Shown one piece after another: positions 60,864 through 64,000 of a DNA stretch of 64,000 nt (position 1 is the first letter of the stretch; each line of letters starts with the position of its first letter). This DNA comes from Thermodesulfobacteriota bacterium (GTDB lineage Bacteria; Desulfobacterota; Desulfobacteria; Desulfobacterales; Desulfosudaceae). The notes beneath the pieces are model-generated. The model had not been told where the DNA came from. It saw only the letters and a program-made list of their open reading frames with translations, and made no database searches. Position numbers and translations under genes: made by a program. The stretch is from the NCBI GenBank assembly GCA_040753795.1, contig JBFMDX010000001.1:434001-498000 (forward strand). The letters run 5' to 3'.

Positions 60864-62261
60864 ATGAAAATTATTCTAATCAACCCCCGTTCCCGGCGGC
60901 CGGAGGAAATCCAGCAGAAATGCTTTGCCCCGGTCAACCTGCTCTACCTGGCATCATCCCTTCTGCGCGACGGATATGAGGTCGAAATCATCGATGCCAA
61001 CGCCTTCGGTTTTTCTGATGACGAGGTCGTCCGGCAGGTCGCGGAGAAAAATCCGGGCCTGATCGGCATTTCCCTGCTGTCGGAAACCATGATTCAGACC
61101 TTCCGCCTGGCCGAAAGGCTGAAAGCCGCCTGCCCCCGGGCGAGGCTCATGCTTGGCGGACCGCATGCCAATGCCATGCCGGAGGCCGTGTTGAAGGAGT
61201 TTACCGCCGTGGACCTGGTCCTTACCGGGGAATGTGAGCAGAGCCTGGTGCACCTCGTCCGGGCGTTGACGCATGGAGAGGATATCCGTCAGGTTCCGGG
61301 ACTGTATTGGCGGCAGGAAGGGACCGTCGCCGGCAGCCCGGCGGCCGATCCGATCAGCGATCTGGACCTGCTGCCGCCGCCCGCCCGGCATCTGCTGTCG
61401 GCGGCCTATCGGGCCGATAAGTATTATTTGATCCTGGAGAAAGAGCGACCCATGGAGACGCTGCTGACCAGCCGGAGTTGCCCTTTCAAGTGCGCCTTCT
61501 GCAGCAATATCCCCGGTACCTTCAGGGCCCGGTCGCCTGAAAACGTGCTGGAGGAGATCGTCGAGCGTTACCGTTCCGGGATAGCCGGTTTTGATATCGC
61601 TGACGCGAACTTTACCCATGACCCCGTTCGGGCGATGCGGATTTTTGACCTGATCATCAGGGAAAAGGTCAGAATTTCTTTCCGATTTAAAAGCCGGACG
61701 TCGGTTATCAGCCCGGAACTGGTCAACAAGGCCAGGCGGGCCGGGGCCTATCTGGTTTCCATGGGCATGGAATCCGGTTCCCAGGAAATATTGCGCCGGA
61801 TGAACAAAAAGACCCGGATCGAAACAAATATTGAAGCCTGCCGGACGGTGATGAAAGCCGGACTGAAATTAAACACCGGCTGGATCATCGGTTTCCCGGG
61901 GGAAACCCGGGAGACCATCAGGGAAACGACCCGGCTGATCCTTGCCGTGAAGCCGACCACCGCCAGCATCCTCCGTCTGATCCCCTATCCCGGGACGGCT
62001 GTTTATGAAGAAGCCAGAGCGGAAAACCGGTTGATCGGGGACTGGTCGGTGAACCGTTCCTTTACTCCCTGGATCAAGCTTCCCTGGACCGACTCCCTGT
62101 CTGATCTGGAAAGGGAGACGCAGCGCGTTATCAACAGGGTGTATCTCCGGCCTTATTATTTCAAACTGTTTGCCGGGGAGATTCTGAAAAACGCCAATGG
62201 CATGCTGGCCAGATACGCGGTCCAGGAGGCGATCAAGGCCGCTCGCGGAGTATGGACATAA
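60864..62261 (+). CDS. B12-binding-type radical SAM enzyme
   Basis: 465 residues; cobalamin-binding-like domain (residues 1-130, GGPHANAMPEAVL), radical SAM motif SRSCPFKCAFC (near residue 205), MGMESGSQEILRRM and IGFPGETRETIRE. Third such enzyme in the operon, clearly diverged from the others. Confidence 0.88.
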   Translation: MKIILINPRSRRPEEIQQKCFAPVNLLYLASSLLRDGYEVEIIDANAFGFSDDEVVRQVAEKNPGLIGISLLSETMIQTFRLAERLKAACPRARLMLGGPHANAMPEAVLKEFTAVDLVLTGECEQSLVHLVRALTHGEDIRQVPGLYWRQEGTVAGSPAADPISDLDLLPPPARHLLSAAYRADKYYLILEKERPMETLLTSRSCPFKCAFCSNIPGTFRARSPENVLEEIVERYRSGIAGFDIADANFTHDPVRAMRIFDLIIREKVRISFRFKSRTSVISPELVNKARRAGAYLVSMGMESGSQEILRRMNKKTRIETNIEACRTVMKAGLKLNTGWIIGFPGETRETIRETTRLILAVKPTTASILRLIPYPGTAVYEEARAENRLIGDWSVNRSFTPWIKLPWTDSLSDLERETQRVINRVYLRPYYFKLFAGEILKNANGMLARYAVQEAIKAARGVWT

Positions 62262-62305
62262 AACCGTGCCTGCCGGCACTACTGCATTATAGTCGTGAAT
62301 TTTCC

Positions 62306-64000
62306 ATGACGAATACCATATCCACCAAGTCCCGCCTGCCGGTGGTCGTCCTGCTGATGGCCGTCAGCCTGGGGCTGTACGCCAACACCCTGACCAACGC
62401 GTTTGTATGGGATGACCTTCTGTCCGTGGCGGAGAGCCGTCATGTCAGGGACATCGGCAATATCCCGCGGTTCTTCTCCCCGCGATACTGGAATGAGTCG
62501 CATCCTTACCCCGGCCAGTACCGGCCCGTGCGGATGATCTCCTTTACGCTGGACTATTTTTTCTCAAAGCTGAACCCGGCCGGATACCGGGTGACCAACG
62601 TTCTGCTCCATGCCGCCAACGTTCTGCTGGTATTTTATCTGGTCATCCTGGCGGTGGAGAGCGGCAGCGGGGGGGATCCGTTTGGCCGGAGGCGCTGCCT
62701 GGAGGGGACCGCGTTCCTAACGGCGCTTTTATTCGCCGCGCACCCGATTCACACCGAGTCGGTCAATCTGATCAAGAATCGTTCGGATCTGCTGGTGATG
62801 GTGTTTTGCCTGATATCGCTGCTGCTGTTTATCCGTCACCTGTCCGCGGCCGGCCGGATTCGCTCCTGGCTGATGCTGGCCGGGGCCTGGTTCTGTTTCA
62901 TCCCGGCGGTGCTGTCCAAGGAGATGGCCTTAAGCCTGCCGGGGGTGGCGGCGCTTTACGCGGCCTGTTTTCTTTCCGGTGACCGGAGGAAAAAGGCGCT
63001 GATCCGGGTGATCCCATACGGGATGATCATCCTGGGCTATTTCTGGTTCATGCATGCCTTTATCCGGCCCGGAGACCCGTTGCCACCGGTGGCCGTCCTG
63101 CCAGCAGGCGCCATTCAACGGGTAATGACGGTTATCAAAACGCTGGGCATCTATTTTCGCATGCTGCTGTTCCCCTTTCCCCTGGTCCTGGAACATCCCT
63201 TTTCTATTCCCGAAACGCTGCTGGACCCGGGTATTCTGACGTTTCTGCTGCTGCTGGCGCCGACCGGGATCCTTGCCGCACGGTCACTGTTCGGCAACCG
63301 GATCGTCCTGTTCGCAATCGGCTGGATCTGGCTGACCCTGGTGCCGGCGGCCAATATCGTCTACGTGGCGGCCCGGCCCATTGCCGAACAGCGGTTGTAC
63401 ATTCCTTCGCTGGGGTTCTGTCTGATGCTGGGGTATGGCCTTCAGTCACTGGCATCCCCTCGCTCCGGCCGGTCGGCCCGAAGCCTGGCGGTCTTGATCG
63501 GCGGTATCATTTTTATCCTCTATGCCGCCGTTGCCGTGCAGCGAAACCGGGAATGGCGAGATGAAATTACCCTTTACACCCGGTCCCTGGCCGAAAACGC
63601 CGCCAGCCCCAGGATTCAATACAATCTCGGCAATGCCCTGTGCCGGGAGCAACGGTATGAAGAGGCCGTCGGCCACTACCGGGCGGCGTTGCGCCTGGTG
63701 CCGGACTATCTGGATGCCCATTACAACCTGGGAATTACGCTTTATGGACTGGGAAAACACGAAGAGGCGATCGGCCATTACCGGCAGGTCCTGGCCCGGG
63801 AACCGGGAAATGTAGATGCCCTGAACAACCTGGGCGTGGCGTTGCATGCATCCGCCCGTCTGGACGAAGCCTTGGGGGTTTTTACGGCCGCCTTGAAAAT
63901 TTCTCCGGGTGATATGCAGGCCAACTGGAACATGGGGGATCTTCTGGTCGATCTGGGCCGTTCCCGGGAAGCCGTCGGTTATTACACGTCAGCCCTGAAG
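62306..64000 (+). CDS. TMTC/DUF1736-like membrane protein with TPR repeats (runs off the right edge)
   Basis: At least 565 residues. The N-terminus has a membrane helix followed by FVWDDLLSV, the acidic pair typical of this GT-C-related family, and QYRPVRMISF. About ten further helices follow to residue 420, then at least four TPR repeats (NLGNALCREQRYEEAVGHY and onward). It may transfer a sugar from a polyprenyl-phosphate donor outside the cytoplasm. Last visible gene of the radical SAM operon. Confidence 0.82.
   Translation, partial: MTNTISTKSRLPVVVLLMAVSLGLYANTLTNAFVWDDLLSVAESRHVRDIGNIPRFFSPRYWNESHPYPGQYRPVRMISFTLDYFFSKLNPAGYRVTNVLLHAANVLLVFYLVILAVESGSGGDPFGRRRCLEGTAFLTALLFAAHPIHTESVNLIKNRSDLLVMVFCLISLLLFIRHLSAAGRIRSWLMLAGAWFCFIPAVLSKEMALSLPGVAALYAACFLSGDRRKKALIRVIPYGMIILGYFWFMHAFIRPGDPLPPVAVLPAGAIQRVMTVIKTLGIYFRMLLFPFPLVLEHPFSIPETLLDPGILTFLLLLAPTGILAARSLFGNRIVLFAIGWIWLTLVPAANIVYVAARPIAEQRLYIPSLGFCLMLGYGLQSLASPRSGRSARSLAVLIGGIIFILYAAVAVQRNREWRDEITLYTRSLAENAASPRIQYNLGNALCREQRYEEAVGHYRAALRLVPDYLDAHYNLGITLYGLGKHEEAIGHYRQVLAREPGNVDALNNLGVALHASARLDEALGVFTAALKISPGDMQANWNMGDLLVDLGRSREAVGYYTSALK

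Noticed and set aside
1-64000. CRISPR arrays, tRNA or rRNA genes
   Set aside because: No regularly spaced direct repeats and no cloverleaf or rRNA sequence was recognised; the palindromic repeats are spaced irregularly and are not CRISPR.

Overview
The window looks like a GC-rich Gram-negative chromosome, most plausibly an anaerobic member of the Desulfobacterota (Desulfobacterales-like). This is inferred from its mix of lipopolysaccharide (LPS) core genes, many cobalamin-type radical SAM enzymes, a sodium-pumping decarboxylase beta/gamma pair, a FadE-type acyl-CoA dehydrogenase and a stand-alone IMP cyclohydrolase. No rRNA, tRNA or CRISPR array was recognised. Gene calls rest on motifs read by eye; no database search was possible.

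Layout. 1-2.6 kb: a membrane CHASE2 Ser/Thr kinase (runs off the left edge) behind a perfect sigma70-type promoter. 2.7-9.7 kb: TPR membrane protein, methyltransferase-GT2 fusion, large membrane protein, methyltransferase and GtrB-like glycosyltransferase. 9.8-18.3 kb: IMP cyclohydrolase, a candidate small RNA with C-rich loops, HD protein, radical SAM protein, RsmA, a sulfatase-modifying-factor-like protein, acyl-CoA dehydrogenase and a TrmA-family methyltransferase. 18.3-21.9 kb: accessory island 1 (histidine kinase, membrane-anchored receiver protein, HNH-type protein). 21.9-31.9 kb: YjbQ family, MazEF, YhaN/YhaO, methyltransferase, ArfB, divergent protein kinase, membrane protein, 2-hydroxyacid dehydrogenase.

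32.1-47.1 kb is an LPS core/surface glycan locus: three Kdo/InaA-type kinases, an LpxL-like acyltransferase, several glycosyltransferases, an O-antigen ligase-like protein, three sulfotransferase-like proteins and heptosyltransferases. Together they suggest a heavily phosphorylated and possibly sulfated outer core. 47.3-50.9 kb is accessory island 2 (HigBA, an AT-rich unknown gene, a truncated ORF6N gene). 51.0-54.0 kb holds a GT9-like protein and a B12-radical SAM enzyme; 54.0-55.7 kb holds the decarboxylase subunits. From 55.8 kb to the right edge there is one tight operon with three B12-type radical SAM enzymes, one SPASM-like radical SAM enzyme, a flippase-like UPF0104 protein and a TPR membrane protein.

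The most unusual material is (i) the two accessory islands, which share a family of about 200-bp near-perfect palindromes and, at three gene ends, short attC-like hairpins overlapping the stop codon; (ii) the putative C-rich-loop small RNA at about 10.9-11.07 kb; (iii) the radical SAM operon; and (iv) the phosphorylation/sulfation gene set in the LPS locus.
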